Notes: generated from the sequence alone by a model not told the origin. A DNA stretch of 64,000 nt from CAYFZO01 sp964347615 (GCA_964347615.1 CAYFZO010000007.1:1-64000), one strand, 5' to 3'. Shown: positions 46,846-55,246, numbered from the stretch's first letter. A program made the numbers and translations.

Positions 46846-46863
46846 AACCGACGACGAACGCCC

Positions 46864-47679
46864 GTGAACACCCTGCCTGCGGAAAACACCGACTTCGTCA
46901 CCGTCGGGGAAATCCGAGTCGAAAACCCGTGCATGTCGCTGCACGACGTCAACGTCTATTACGGCGAAAAGCACGCAATCAAGAACGTCGATCTCGACGT
47001 CGGCAGGAAACAGGTGACCGCGATGATCGGCCCCTCAGGTTGCGGCAAATCCACCTTGCTGCGCTGTCTGAACCGGATGAACGACACCATCGAAAGCTGC
47101 CGGGTCACCGGAAAGATCTTGCTCGACGATCAAGACGTCAACACCGGAAAAGTGGACGTGGTCGAGCTGCGCACCAAGGTCGGGATGGTCTTTCAAAAAC
47201 CCAACCCGTTCCCCAAGTCGATCTACAACAACGTCGCTTACGGCCCCCGCATCCACGGTCTGACCGAAACCCGCGAGGAACTCGACGAAGTCGTGCGCGG
47301 CAGCCTCGAAAGAGCCGGGCTGCTGCACGAAGTCGAAGACCGCCTCGACCACCCCGGCACCAGCCTCTCGGGCGGCCAGCAACAACGGTTGTGCATCGCC
47401 CGGGCGATCTCGGTCGGCCCCGAGGTAATCCTGATGGACGAGCCGTGCTCGGCGCTCGATCCGATTGCAACCGCCAAGATCGAGGGTCTCATCAGCGAGC
47501 TCAGCACAAACTACACCATCGTCATCGTCACACATTCGATGCAGCAAGCCGCGCGCGCTTCACAACGCACCGCGTATTTCCACCTTGGCAACCTGGTCGA
47601 GGTCGGTAACACCGAAGACATCTTCACCAACCCGCAGCACGAGCTGACCGAGCAATACATTACCGGAAGGTTCGGTTGA
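46864..47679 (+). CDS. pstB: Phosphate ABC transporter ATP-binding protein PstB
   Basis: 271 codons from a GTG at 46864. The Walker A motif is GPSGCGKS (56-63), the ABC signature LSGGQQQR, and the Walker B motif ends ILMDEP. KVGMVFQKPNPFPKSIYNNV is typical of PstB. It supplies ATP hydrolysis for phosphate uptake by PstCA. The 3' end overlaps a minus-strand frame that carries a giant-protein-like tail (47511-47804). Confidence 0.97.
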   Translation: MNTLPAENTDFVTVGEIRVENPCMSLHDVNVYYGEKHAIKNVDLDVGRKQVTAMIGPSGCGKSTLLRCLNRMNDTIESCRVTGKILLDDQDVNTGKVDVVELRTKVGMVFQKPNPFPKSIYNNVAYGPRIHGLTETREELDEVVRGSLERAGLLHEVEDRLDHPGTSLSGGQQQRLCIARAISVGPEVILMDEPCSALDPIATAKIEGLISELSTNYTIVIVTHSMQQAARASQRTAYFHLGNLVEVGNTEDIFTNPQHELTEQYITGRFG

Positions 47680-47804
47680 ACCGCCGCGCGCCACTCCGGC
47701 GCGCCCTCGAGAAAGACCTTGATCCTCAGCCGCAGGCCGGTGAAGGGGAAAATCACGTTCCATCCGCTTGGCGCCCCGCCGGGTGCCCCGCCGTCAAGAA
47801 TCAC
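47511..47804 (-). CDS. Small ORF after phoR with a giant-protein-like LRLRIKVFLEGA segment
   Basis: A frame opened by a GTG at 47804 that overlaps the phoR stop as GTGA. Near residue 23 it contains LRLRIKVFLEGAPEW, which matches the LRIRVFLEGALE tail of all three giant proteins. The codons differ mainly at third positions, as expected for conserved peptide rather than copied DNA. Where the giant proteins stop (GAG TAG) this frame has GAG TGG and reads on, antisense to pstB, to about 97 codons. It may be a relic of a tail domain, or a small coupled gene whose real end is unclear. The overlap with pstB argues against the full length being functional. Confidence 0.35.
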   Translation of the reverse strand: MILDGGAPGGAPSGWNVIFPFTGLRLRIKVFLEGAPEWRAAVQPNLPVMYCSVSSCCGLVKMSSVLPTSTRLPRWKYAVRCEARAACCIECVTMTMV

Positions 47805-49072
47805 CGTGCGGTGCGCTGGAAAGAGCCCTCCGGAAACTCACAATGAAACGTACTGCCCTTACCGAGCTCGCTTTCCACGCGCAACGAAGCCCCGTGCTTC
47901 TGCAGCGCGTGCTTGACGATTGCGAGACCGAGTCCGGTGCCGCCCAACTCGCGCGAACGGCTTTTGTCCACCCGATAAAACCGCTCGGTCAGGCGCGGCA
48001 GGTGTGCCGGGTCGATTCCCGAGCCTTCGTCGGACACCGAAAGCCGCCCGACGCCGGCGTCTTGCGACCAAGACACCCGCACGACGCCGCCCTCGGGAGA
48101 ATAACGCACCGCGTTGCCGACCAAATTGGACAACACACTGTGCAAATCCCTGCGATCGCCGCGAAGGGTGACACCTTCCGCGACGGCAATCTCGATCCGG
48201 CACCGGCCCGCGGGCGCGACCATCTCCTCTTCCCGGACCACTTCGTCGGCGAGACGGCGCAAATCCACTTTCTCAGCGTCGTGCGCAAGCGGGAGACTTT
48301 CCTCGAGACGTTCCAGCGTCAACAGGTTTTCGACGATGCGGTTCATGCGTTCGGTCTGTTTGCCGATTTGCGCCGCCGCTTCGCCGGTCTCAGCGTCCGC
48401 CGAAGCGGCGATAATCTCGGCGTAGCCTCCGACCACGGTCAACGGCGTTTTCAACTCGTGCGCGACGTTGCCGAGCAGCTCGCTGCGCGCGCGCTCTAGA
48501 TAACGCACGCGGCTTACGTCCTGCACCACGACCAGACGATAGCCGCCGTCCCCGAACGACGAGACGTAGACCGCAAGAAACCTGCCGAACAGGTTCAATT
48601 CCAACTCGGCGCCGGCACCGGCGCTTTCAAGCGCCGCGACGAAGTCCGGGGAACGAATCAAGTGACCAATCTCGCGGTTCACGTCGCCGGGGTCGGACAG
48701 GTGCAGCATCTTGGCGGCAGCGGCGTTGAACCACTCGATGCGCCCTCCGTGGGAGACAATGACGAAGCCGTAGGGCAACGCGACGACGCCTTCCTCCAGA
48801 CGCACGCGGCGTGCGCTTTCACTCTCGTCCAGTCCCCGCTTGCGCAAGCCCGCGCGCCGATAGACCTCGCCCCACAACCCTTCGCCGCGCGGCGCGACGT
48901 CAGCGTCGGCGCCGGCGGCCAGCCAACGCCTGAAACGCAACAACTGCCGGAACTGCAACCCCGCCCAAACGCAGACCCCGGCGAACAAGCCCGCAAGCGG
49001 CGACGACAGCGTCACGCCCGCACCTGCACCGGCAAGCACGAGAAAGGTCAGCACCAACAAATCGTGGCGCAT
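47801..49072 (-). CDS. phoR: Phosphate regulon sensor histidine kinase PhoR
   Basis: 423 codons from the ATG at 49072. Two N-terminal membrane segments (about 5-38) are followed by a PAS domain (about 95-190). The HisKA domain has GNVAHELKTPLT (phosphorylated H205), and the ATPase domain has NLVGNAVRYS, DEGSGID and GGTGLGLAI. This is the usual PhoR layout without a large periplasmic sensor; it reads phosphate status through PstSCAB and PhoU. It starts five bases after the phoB stop, so phoB-phoR is one operon, convergent with pstCAB. Confidence 0.96.
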   Translation of the reverse strand: MRHDLLVLTFLVLAGAGAGVTLSSPLAGLFAGVCVWAGLQFRQLLRFRRWLAAGADADVAPRGEGLWGEVYRRAGLRKRGLDESESARRVRLEEGVVALPYGFVIVSHGGRIEWFNAAAAKMLHLSDPGDVNREIGHLIRSPDFVAALESAGAGAELELNLFGRFLAVYVSSFGDGGYRLVVVQDVSRVRYLERARSELLGNVAHELKTPLTVVGGYAEIIAASADAETGEAAAQIGKQTERMNRIVENLLTLERLEESLPLAHDAEKVDLRRLADEVVREEEMVAPAGRCRIEIAVAEGVTLRGDRRDLHSVLSNLVGNAVRYSPEGGVVRVSWSQDAGVGRLSVSDEGSGIDPAHLPRLTERFYRVDKSRSRELGGTGLGLAIVKHALQKHGASLRVESELGKGSTFHCEFPEGSFQRTAR

Positions 49073-49077
49073 GAACG

Positions 49078-49791
49078 CTAAAGTGCTTCTTCGGCGCCGG
49101 AAGGGGCGTTGAAGCGGTAGCCGACTCCGCGAACGGTGCCGATCACGTCGCTGCAGTCGCAACTTTCTAGCGCCCTGCGCAAGCGGCGGATTTGCACGTC
49201 AACCGTGCGTTCTTCGACGTAGGCGTTGACCCCCCAGACGCGATCGAGAATCTGCGAGCGGGAAAACACTTTGTTGGGATGCTTCATGAAGAACTGCAAC
49301 AACTTGAACTCGGTCGGGCTGACGATAACCTCGCGGCCGGCGGCGACGACGCGGTGCTCGGACGGAGACAACGTCATCACGCCGACGCTGATTTCCTCGA
49401 CGGCGTCCTCGTCGGTGCGCGTACGCCTGAGCAAGGCGTCTATGCGGGCAGTCAGCTCGCGCCCCGAAAACGGCTTGGTGACGTAGTCGTCAACGCCGGC
49501 CTTGAACCCGGCGACGACGTTCTCCTCGCCGGTTTTCGCGGTCAACATCACGACCGGAATCGCGCGGGTGGCCTGATCCGCGCGCAAACGCCGAACCAAA
49601 TCCTCACCGCTGAGCCCCGGCATCATCCAATCGAGAAGAATCACGTCGGGCGGCGTCTTCTGCATCACCTCGAGCGCCTCGTACGCGTTGCCCGCCTCCG
49701 CCGTTTCGTAACGTTCGTCGCCGAGCAGCACCCCGACCATCCGGCGGATCGAAGGATCGTCGTCGACGACAAGAACCAGCGGTCTGCTCAT
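49078..49791 (-). CDS. phoB: Phosphate regulon response regulator PhoB
   Basis: 237 codons from the ATG at 49791. The receiver domain has acidic residues D10-D12, the phosphorylated aspartate in ILLDWMMPG (D54), and the T and K switch residues in MLTAKTG and VTKPF. The C-terminal winged helix is of OmpR/PhoB type (SPTEFKLLQFF ... RTVDVQIRRLRRAL). It activates phosphate-starvation genes. It is first gene of the phoBR operon. Confidence 0.97.
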   Translation of the reverse strand: MSRPLVLVVDDDPSIRRMVGVLLGDERYETAEAGNAYEALEVMQKTPPDVILLDWMMPGLSGEDLVRRLRADQATRAIPVVMLTAKTGEENVVAGFKAGVDDYVTKPFSGRELTARIDALLRRTRTDEDAVEEISVGVMTLSPSEHRVVAAGREVIVSPTEFKLLQFFMKHPNKVFSRSQILDRVWGVNAYVEERTVDVQIRRLRRALESCDCSDVIGTVRGVGYRFNAPSGAEEAL

Positions 49792-49850
49792 ATTCCTGGG
49801 TTGCACCCGTGGGTCACGACCCGGAGCGCTTTCGCCCCCGGACGCTCGGG

Positions 49851-50912
49851 TCACGCGTCCAGAAGCGCAGAGGGCACGCGCCCCGCGCCGGCGTACGCGA
49901 GCACCAGCGAAAAATACCCGTCGGCCGAGACGAAATGACGCAACGGCGTGCACCGGCTCGAACCGATCAGATCCTCGATGCCGGCGTGCGTGAACTTGCG
50001 GCTGATCTCGGTACGTATCGTCTCGCCGCGTTCCAGATGGAGCGAATGGTCGAGCGATCCGAAACGAACCTTCTGCCTTTTGCGCGAAACCAGGTGCATC
50101 TCGACCCGACTCTTGCGCTCGTTGAAGAAAGCGTAGTGCGAGAAGTCTTCAAGGGAAAAGTCGGCGTCGAGCTCGCGGTTGAGCACGTTCAGGACGTTCA
50201 GGTTGAAAGACGCGGTCAGGCCTTGCGTGTCGTTGTAGGCCGCGTCGAGCAGCTCCCGGCGCTTGACCCGGTCGGCGCCGAGCAGCAACGCGCCGGCGTC
50301 GCCGACCAAGGTCCCGATCTCGCACAACAAGCCGACCGCTTCTTCACGATGCAAGTTGCCGACGGTGCCGCCGATGAACAGTCCGAGCCAGCGCCCCTCG
50401 GGCAACTCAAGGTTCGCAAGCCCCGCGCCGTAGTCCCCGACCAGCACGTTGACCCTCAGCCACGGATATTCCCGTTGCAGCTTGAACGCGCATTCCTCGA
50501 GCACCTCGGCGCAGATGTCCATCGCCCAATAGGTGCAAGCGACACCGAGACGCTCGCAGGCGTCAAACAACGCGCGGGTCTTGCGGGAGGTCCCGCTGCC
50601 GAACTCTATGATGTGATCGGGACGAACCAAGCTGATGATTTCGTCGGCGTTCTTCCTCAACAGCTCGTCTTCGGTGCGCGTGGGGTAATATTCACGGGTC
50701 TCGCAGATGCGGTCGAAGAGCCTCGACCCCCGCTCGTCGTAAAAATACTTGGGAGATAAATTGCGCGGCCTTGAGAACACCCCCTCGATGACGTCTTGTT
50801 CAAGCGTGTTGACCGCGCGCGCGGGTTCGACGTCAATGCGGTCGGGCTGCCGAGCACGCTGCCTGGCAAGGCGCAAGCCCGCCGCCGCCGAGTTATTTTT
50901 CAGATTCGCCAT
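49851..50912 (-). CDS. egtD: L-histidine N-alpha-methyltransferase EgtD
   Basis: 353 codons from the ATG at 50912 (a GTG at 50945 is a longer alternative). The SAM-binding motif is IIEFGSGTSRKTR, and LSPKYFYDERGSRLFDRICET is the conserved N-terminal region of the family; FIGGTVGN and YNDTQGLTA are also typical. It trimethylates histidine to hercynine, the first step of ergothioneine synthesis. It is divergent from egtC, with only 40 bases between the start codons, so the two promoters must overlap. Confidence 0.95.
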   Translation of the reverse strand: MANLKNNSAAAGLRLARQRARQPDRIDVEPARAVNTLEQDVIEGVFSRPRNLSPKYFYDERGSRLFDRICETREYYPTRTEDELLRKNADEIISLVRPDHIIEFGSGTSRKTRALFDACERLGVACTYWAMDICAEVLEECAFKLQREYPWLRVNVLVGDYGAGLANLELPEGRWLGLFIGGTVGNLHREEAVGLLCEIGTLVGDAGALLLGADRVKRRELLDAAYNDTQGLTASFNLNVLNVLNRELDADFSLEDFSHYAFFNERKSRVEMHLVSRKRQKVRFGSLDHSLHLERGETIRTEISRKFTHAGIEDLIGSSRCTPLRHFVSADGYFSLVLAYAGAGRVPSALLDA

Positions 50913-50952
50913 CGAGTCTCGCCCGAACGGAACCGAATAGGACACAACCGAT

Positions 50953-51738
50953 ATGTGCCGTCTCGCCGCTTACCTTGGGGAACAGTTGCCGCTCAAAACG
51001 CTGTTGCTTGAGCCGAATCATAGCCTCTACGTTCAGTCGTGGCAACCGAAAGAACTTCGCTACGCGAAACTCAACGCCGACGGATTCGGATTCGGCTGGT
51101 ACCTGCCCGACGGCACGCCGGCGGCTTACCGCAGCCAAGCGCCGATATGGAGCGACCCCAATCTGGAGACCTTGAGCGAGGTCCTGCACGCGCCGCTGTG
51201 GCTCGCGTTCGTGAGAAGCGCAACCGCCGATTACGGCGCGTCGCACGCCAACGTACAGCCCTTCAGGCGCGAGCGACTGATGTTCGTGCACAACGGTTAC
51301 ATAGAGAACTTCCACCAGGGCGCGCGCCACGCGATTACCGCCGAACTTGAACCCGACGTCCTCGAGAACGTCCACGGGCTGACCGACTCCGAATACCTGT
51401 TCGGTTTGCTGTGCCAGATCGCCGCGCGGCAACGCGGCGATCTGGAAGCCGCGCTCGCCGGCGTCGCCGAGTGGTGCCGGCAGGAACTGGCGCACGGAGC
51501 GGCGCTGCTGAACGTCATCGTGACCGACGGCGAACGGCTCTGCGCGCTGCGTTTCGCGTTGGGCGCTGAAGCGCCGACGTTGTACTACACCAGTGATGCA
51601 CCGCCGGGCTTTCCCGCGAACTCGCAACTCATCGCCTCAGAACGCCTGACCGACGACGACGATTGGCAGGAAGTGCCTGCGGGGCACCTGCTCACCTTGC
51701 GGCAAGGACAAGCCGCCGCGCTCAACCCGCTGGACTGA
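50953..51738 (+). CDS. egtC: Gamma-glutamyl-hercynylcysteine sulfoxide hydrolase EgtC
   Basis: 261 codons. A class II glutamine amidotransferase fold with the catalytic cysteine at position 2 (MCRLAAYLG), followed by NADGFGFGWY, FVRSAT and FVHNGYIENF. In ergothioneine synthesis by the gamma-glutamylcysteine route it removes the glutamyl group after EgtB. Its presence next to egtB suggests that the organism uses gamma-glutamylcysteine rather than free cysteine. egtB follows after four bases. Confidence 0.9.
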   Translation: MCRLAAYLGEQLPLKTLLLEPNHSLYVQSWQPKELRYAKLNADGFGFGWYLPDGTPAAYRSQAPIWSDPNLETLSEVLHAPLWLAFVRSATADYGASHANVQPFRRERLMFVHNGYIENFHQGARHAITAELEPDVLENVHGLTDSEYLFGLLCQIAARQRGDLEAALAGVAEWCRQELAHGAALLNVIVTDGERLCALRFALGAEAPTLYYTSDAPPGFPANSQLIASERLTDDDDWQEVPAGHLLTLRQGQAAALNPLD

Positions 51739-51742
51739 AACC

Positions 51743-52933
51743 GTGCCCCCCGAACCGCTCGCCCGCACCGCCTGCGCTTGCGAGCCGACCCGCCTCGGCG
51801 AAGTCCAAGAGGCGCTGTGCGCGATCGTCGCGGCCCTCGACGAAGACGAACACCGCGTCCAGTTCCACCCGGACTTCAGCCCGCTCGGCTGGCACCTCGG
51901 ACACGCGACGTTCGTCGAGAACTTCTGGATCAGGGAAACCGCGCTGGACGACGACGGCGCAACCGCCGCGGCGAGCGAGCTTTACCTTCCGCAACGCGTA
52001 CGCAAATCCGAACGCGGCGCACGGCTGCCGCCCAAAGACGCGCTGCTCGACGCCTGCCGCCGCGCGCAACGCGACAACTTAGCGCTGCTCGACGACCCGC
52101 CGCCGACGCTTGCGACCCACCGCCTGATGCGAAACGGCTACCTGCTGAAATTTCTTCTGCAACACCACGCGATGCACCTTGAGACCATGTACATGGCGCT
52201 GACCGAAAGATGCCTGCGAAAGTCCCCCCGCCATGCACCGCAAAAGCGACTTGAACCCGCCGCCGTACGCCTGCAACCGATTGCTTTCGCCGGCGGCACG
52301 TTCGAGATCGGCGGCGGCGACGCGTGGTGCTTCGACAATGAACTGCCGAAACACCGCGAAACCTTGCACGACTTCACGCTCAACGCAACGCCCGCAAGCA
52401 ACGCCGAATATCTCGGCTTCATCGAAAGCGGCGGCTACGACAACGCCGAGTGGTGGGACGCCGAAAGCCGGGAATGGCTGAACGCGACCCGCGTCAAAGC
52501 CCCGCACCATTGGCTCAGAAACGAAGACGGAGCTTGGTACGGCACCGACTGCAACGGTTGCCGCGACCTCGCGCCCGACGACCCGGTGTACGGCCTGAGC
52601 CGGCACGAAGCCCGGGCATTCGCCCGCTACGTCGGCGCGCGCCTGCCGCACGAAAGCGAATGGGAGACGGCGCACAAGCAAGACCCGACGCACGAACGCA
52701 TCCGCCCGAACGGTCGCGCGTGGGAATGGTGCGGCAACGCGTTCCGCCCTTACCCGGGCTTCAAGCCCTTCCCCTACGACGAGTATTCGACGCCGTGGTT
52801 CGACAACGCGCATTACTCGTTGCGCGGATACAGCCGCTACACGCACGAAGCGCTGCGCCGACCCGCGTTCAGGAACTTTTACACCGCCGACAAACGCTAC
52901 GTCTTCGCCGGAGTCAGGGTCGCGGGCGGGTGA
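51743..52933 (+). CDS. egtB: Ergothioneine biosynthesis sulfoxide synthase EgtB
   Basis: 396 codons from a GTG at 51743. The N-terminal DinB-like domain supplies the iron-binding histidines: H51 in WHLGH, and H141 and H145 in HHAMHLE. The C-terminal formylglycine-generating-enzyme-like domain runs from about 165 to 396 (GGDAWCFDNE, SRHEARAFARYVGARLPHESEWE, GRAWEWCGNAF). The enzyme joins hercynine to gamma-glutamylcysteine or cysteine with oxygen to give the sulfoxide. It lies four bases after egtC. The final lyase EgtE is not in the window. Confidence 0.95.
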   Translation: MPPEPLARTACACEPTRLGEVQEALCAIVAALDEDEHRVQFHPDFSPLGWHLGHATFVENFWIRETALDDDGATAAASELYLPQRVRKSERGARLPPKDALLDACRRAQRDNLALLDDPPPTLATHRLMRNGYLLKFLLQHHAMHLETMYMALTERCLRKSPRHAPQKRLEPAAVRLQPIAFAGGTFEIGGGDAWCFDNELPKHRETLHDFTLNATPASNAEYLGFIESGGYDNAEWWDAESREWLNATRVKAPHHWLRNEDGAWYGTDCNGCRDLAPDDPVYGLSRHEARAFARYVGARLPHESEWETAHKQDPTHERIRPNGRAWEWCGNAFRPYPGFKPFPYDEYSTPWFDNAHYSLRGYSRYTHEALRRPAFRNFYTADKRYVFAGVRVAGG

Positions 52934-53285
52934 AACCGGCGGGCTTGTTCGGAGCACGGGCGGGGAAACCTGGTCGGGGTCGTCTGCACCACCACGACGG
53001 CGAAAAGTGCTCGCGCATGAATAAATAAGGCACGGCGGAAGCCCCAAGCAAGCACGTCGCAAGCACGTCGCGCGGAAAGCCGTTCGAACCGGGAGATGCT
53101 GCAATGCGGATTGTCCGGTGAACTTCCGTTACTGGTGACTCTGCTGCTTGGCGGAGGTTCAGTGTAGATTTGTATATATAATTCCCCGATGTTTCAGGTC
53201 ACGTCTGCCCCTGCGGATCAATCTATATAATTTTTGGCCGAGCCTGAAGAGGGGAACAGCGTTCCCGCACAAGAGGCCCGCAATC
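52934..53285. other. Spacer between egtB and nadC with two TATAAT boxes
   Basis: No gene seen. GCAAGCACGTC occurs twice in tandem near 53047-53068. Two AT-rich islands carry TATAAT: 53177-53182 (in TGTATATATAATT) and 53226-53231 (in TCTATATAATTTTT). Either could be the -10 box for nadC, but neither has a clear -35 partner. The frame upstream of the nadC ATG is open back to 53148 but has a non-protein-like composition. Confidence 0.45.
53226..53231 (+). promoter_or_regulatory. Possible -10 element for nadC
   Basis: TATAAT followed by TTTTT, 55 bases upstream of the nadC ATG, is the closer of two such boxes in the spacer. No good -35 hexamer is apparent, so this is tentative. Confidence 0.3.
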
Positions 53286-54143
53286 ATGCTCACGCTCAAG
53301 CCCGGACAATGCCCCGCCCCGCTCAAGCAAGCGATCGAGCGGCAGGTGGCGACGGCGTTGGAGGAGGAAGGCGGAGAGGACATAAGCACCGCCGCCGTTC
53401 CCGAAAGCGCCCGCACGACGGCACGGGTCGTCAGCCGCGAAGCGGGCGTGCTTGCCGGCGTGTTCTGGTTCGACGAGGTCTTCGCGCAACTCGACCCTGC
53501 GGTCGAGATTCACTGGCGGTTGCGCGACGGCGACGCGATAGAAAAGGGCGCGGTGTTGTGCACTCTCACCGGCACCGCCGCGAGCCTGTTGCGCGGTGAG
53601 CGATGCGCACTGAACTTCCTGCAGACCTTGTCCGGGGTCGCCACGACCACCGCCGGGTTCGTCGCGCGCGCCGGCGGCGTCACGGTCAAGGACACGCGCA
53701 AGACCCTGCCCGGCCTGCGGCTCGCGCAGAAATACGCGGTCGCCTGCGGCGGCGGCGTCAACCACCGCATGGGGCTGTCGGACGCCGTACTGCTCAAAGA
53801 CAACCACGTCCGCGCCTGCGGCTCGATCAAGGCGGCGATAGCCGCGGCACGCCGGGAGAACCCCGGCCTTGCGGTCGAAGTCGAAGTCTCGACGCTCGAG
53901 CAGGTCAAGCAAGCACTTGCGGCGAACGCCGACGTCATCATGCTCGATAACTTCGACGTCGGCGCGGTCGACGCGGCGGTCGAGGTGATTGGAGGCAAGG
54001 CACAGATAGAAGTCTCGGGCGGCGTCGGGCTCGACGACGTTGCCCGCCTCGCGGCGACCGGCGTTGACTGCGTCTCGGTCGGTGCGCTGACCAAGCACCT
54101 GCGCGCGCTCGACCTGTCGTTGCAATTCGAGGAGCACACCTGA
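53286..54143 (+). CDS. nadC: Nicotinate-nucleotide pyrophosphorylase (quinolinate phosphoribosyltransferase)
   Basis: 285 codons from the ATG at 53286, the family's usual length. Signature segments are ERCALNFLQTLSGVATTT, VKDTRKTLPGLR, KYAVACGGGVNHRMGL and LLKDNH, which form the quinolinate and PRPP site. EVSGGV and GVDCVSVGALT close the barrel. The enzyme converts quinolinate to nicotinate mononucleotide in de novo NAD synthesis. Confidence 0.97.
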   Translation: MLTLKPGQCPAPLKQAIERQVATALEEEGGEDISTAAVPESARTTARVVSREAGVLAGVFWFDEVFAQLDPAVEIHWRLRDGDAIEKGAVLCTLTGTAASLLRGERCALNFLQTLSGVATTTAGFVARAGGVTVKDTRKTLPGLRLAQKYAVACGGGVNHRMGLSDAVLLKDNHVRACGSIKAAIAAARRENPGLAVEVEVSTLEQVKQALAANADVIMLDNFDVGAVDAAVEVIGGKAQIEVSGGVGLDDVARLAATGVDCVSVGALTKHLRALDLSLQFEEHT

Positions 54144-54272
54144 CCGGCACACCGGCGCTGAAAAACGCGGCAACCGGCGGAAGAGGCGAACGAGCCGCAA
54201 AGTTGACAATGCGGCGGACGGGCGTATCGTGAGAAAAATCTCCATGCAACGTTCATATCAGAGGTGAATCAG

Positions 54273-54677
54273 ATGAACGGATTGAAGATTATTCTTTGGC
54301 TTTGTGCGGTTGCGTTCTTGCTCGGCTTTCCTCTCCTGGTCACGCCGTGGGACACCATCAACGACATGATCGGGTGGTTCGGGGTCGAGCCTCTGCCTCC
54401 TGATCCGCTGGTGATGTACCTGATGAGAATGAGCTGCGGCCTGCTCGGAGTCACCGGCGTCTTTTTCGTCCTGCTGGCGAGAAACCCCCTGGGGTACGGC
54501 CTGATGCTGGATTTGTCGGGGTACGGCTTGATCGCCATCGGGCTGGTGGCGCCGTCGGTGGGGCTGAGCCTCGGCCTGCCCGCGATGGTGTTCGTCGCGG
54601 ATACGGTGTTCGCGCTCGCATTCGGCACGGCGATCATCACGCTGGCGCAAATACAACGAAAAGCCCGAAGCACCTAG
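54273..54677 (+). CDS. Small integral membrane protein of unknown function
   Basis: 134 codons from the ATG at 54273, chosen because AGAGGTGA lies 5 bases upstream; a GTG at 54264 is inside that ribosome site. Four hydrophobic segments: LWLCAVAFLLGFPLLV, SCGLLGVTGVFFVLLA, LSGYGLIAIGLVAPSVGL and VFVADTVFALAFGTAIITLA. The short polar loop after the first contains WDTINDMIGWFGVEPLPPDP. I do not recognise a named family. It lies alone between nadC and the repeat array. Confidence 0.7.
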   Translation: MNGLKIILWLCAVAFLLGFPLLVTPWDTINDMIGWFGVEPLPPDPLVMYLMRMSCGLLGVTGVFFVLLARNPLGYGLMLDLSGYGLIAIGLVAPSVGLSLGLPAMVFVADTVFALAFGTAIITLAQIQRKARST

Positions 54678-54790
54678 ACGATCCCGGTTTGACTCAGATC
54701 GGGGGCGTGGCAGGCAGTGCCCGGCGGCGGCTCTGACCCCTTACCGTCGCCGGGCCGCTTGTCCTCGTGCTCCCAAGTGCTTTTAGCGGG

Positions 54791-55200
54791 CGTAATTAAG
54801 ATTTAGCCCGGAACTCTTAATAGCGGAGACCGCTATTAAGAGTTGTTTAATAGCGGAACGCCATATTAAGATTTAACCCGGAACTCTTAATAACGGAAAC
54901 CGCTATTAAGAGTTGCTTAATAGCGGANNNNNNNNNNNNNNNNNNNNNNNNNNNNNNNNNNNNNNNNNNNNNNNNNNNNNNNNNNNNNNNNNNNNNNNNN
55001 NNNNNNNNNNNNNNNNNNNNNNNNNNNCCATATTAAGATTTAGCCCGGAACTCTTAATAACGGAAACCGCTATTAAGAGTTGCTTAATAGCGGAACGCCA
55101 TATTAAGATTTAGCCCGGAACTCTTAATAACGGAAACCGCTATTAAGAGTTGTTTAATAGCGGAATGCCATATTAAGATTTAGCCCGAAACTCTTAATAA
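54791..55200. repeat. 70-bp palindromic tandem repeat array in front of the Fic gene
   Basis: At least five units of 70 bp (units start at 54795, 54865, then 55032, 55102 and a partial one at 55172) are interrupted by the 100-N gap. Each unit holds four CTTAATA cores in alternating orientation. In the first unit AACTCTTAATAGCGG-AGA-CCGCTATTAAGAGTT is a perfect 15-bp inverted repeat with a 3-base loop; later units have a single stem mismatch (AACGG). The AT-rich cores stand out against the GC-rich surroundings. There are no spacers, so it is not a CRISPR array. The array ends about 45 bases upstream of the Fic gene start and therefore covers its probable promoter. The bases before it, 54678-54790, hold only an 8-bp inverted repeat (GCCCGGCG/CGCCGGGC) that could be a weak terminator. 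Confidence 0.92.
54928..55027. other. Assembly gap (100 N) inside the repeat array
   Basis: A run of exactly 100 N, the conventional placeholder for a gap of unknown length. The sequence on both sides is the same 70-bp repeat, so the true number of units is unknown. The open frame drawn through the Ns is an artefact. Confidence 0.99.
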
Positions 55201-55246
55201 GGAAACGCGACCGGCAGCAACCACCAGCGTTTTCAGGAAAGGTACC

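Noticed and set aside
54913..55113. 66-codon frame across the N run
   Set aside because: It is produced by the gap and the repeat sequence, not by a gene.
54791..55206. CRISPR-like array
   Set aside because: The units are contiguous 70-bp repeats without variable spacers and no cas gene is nearby.
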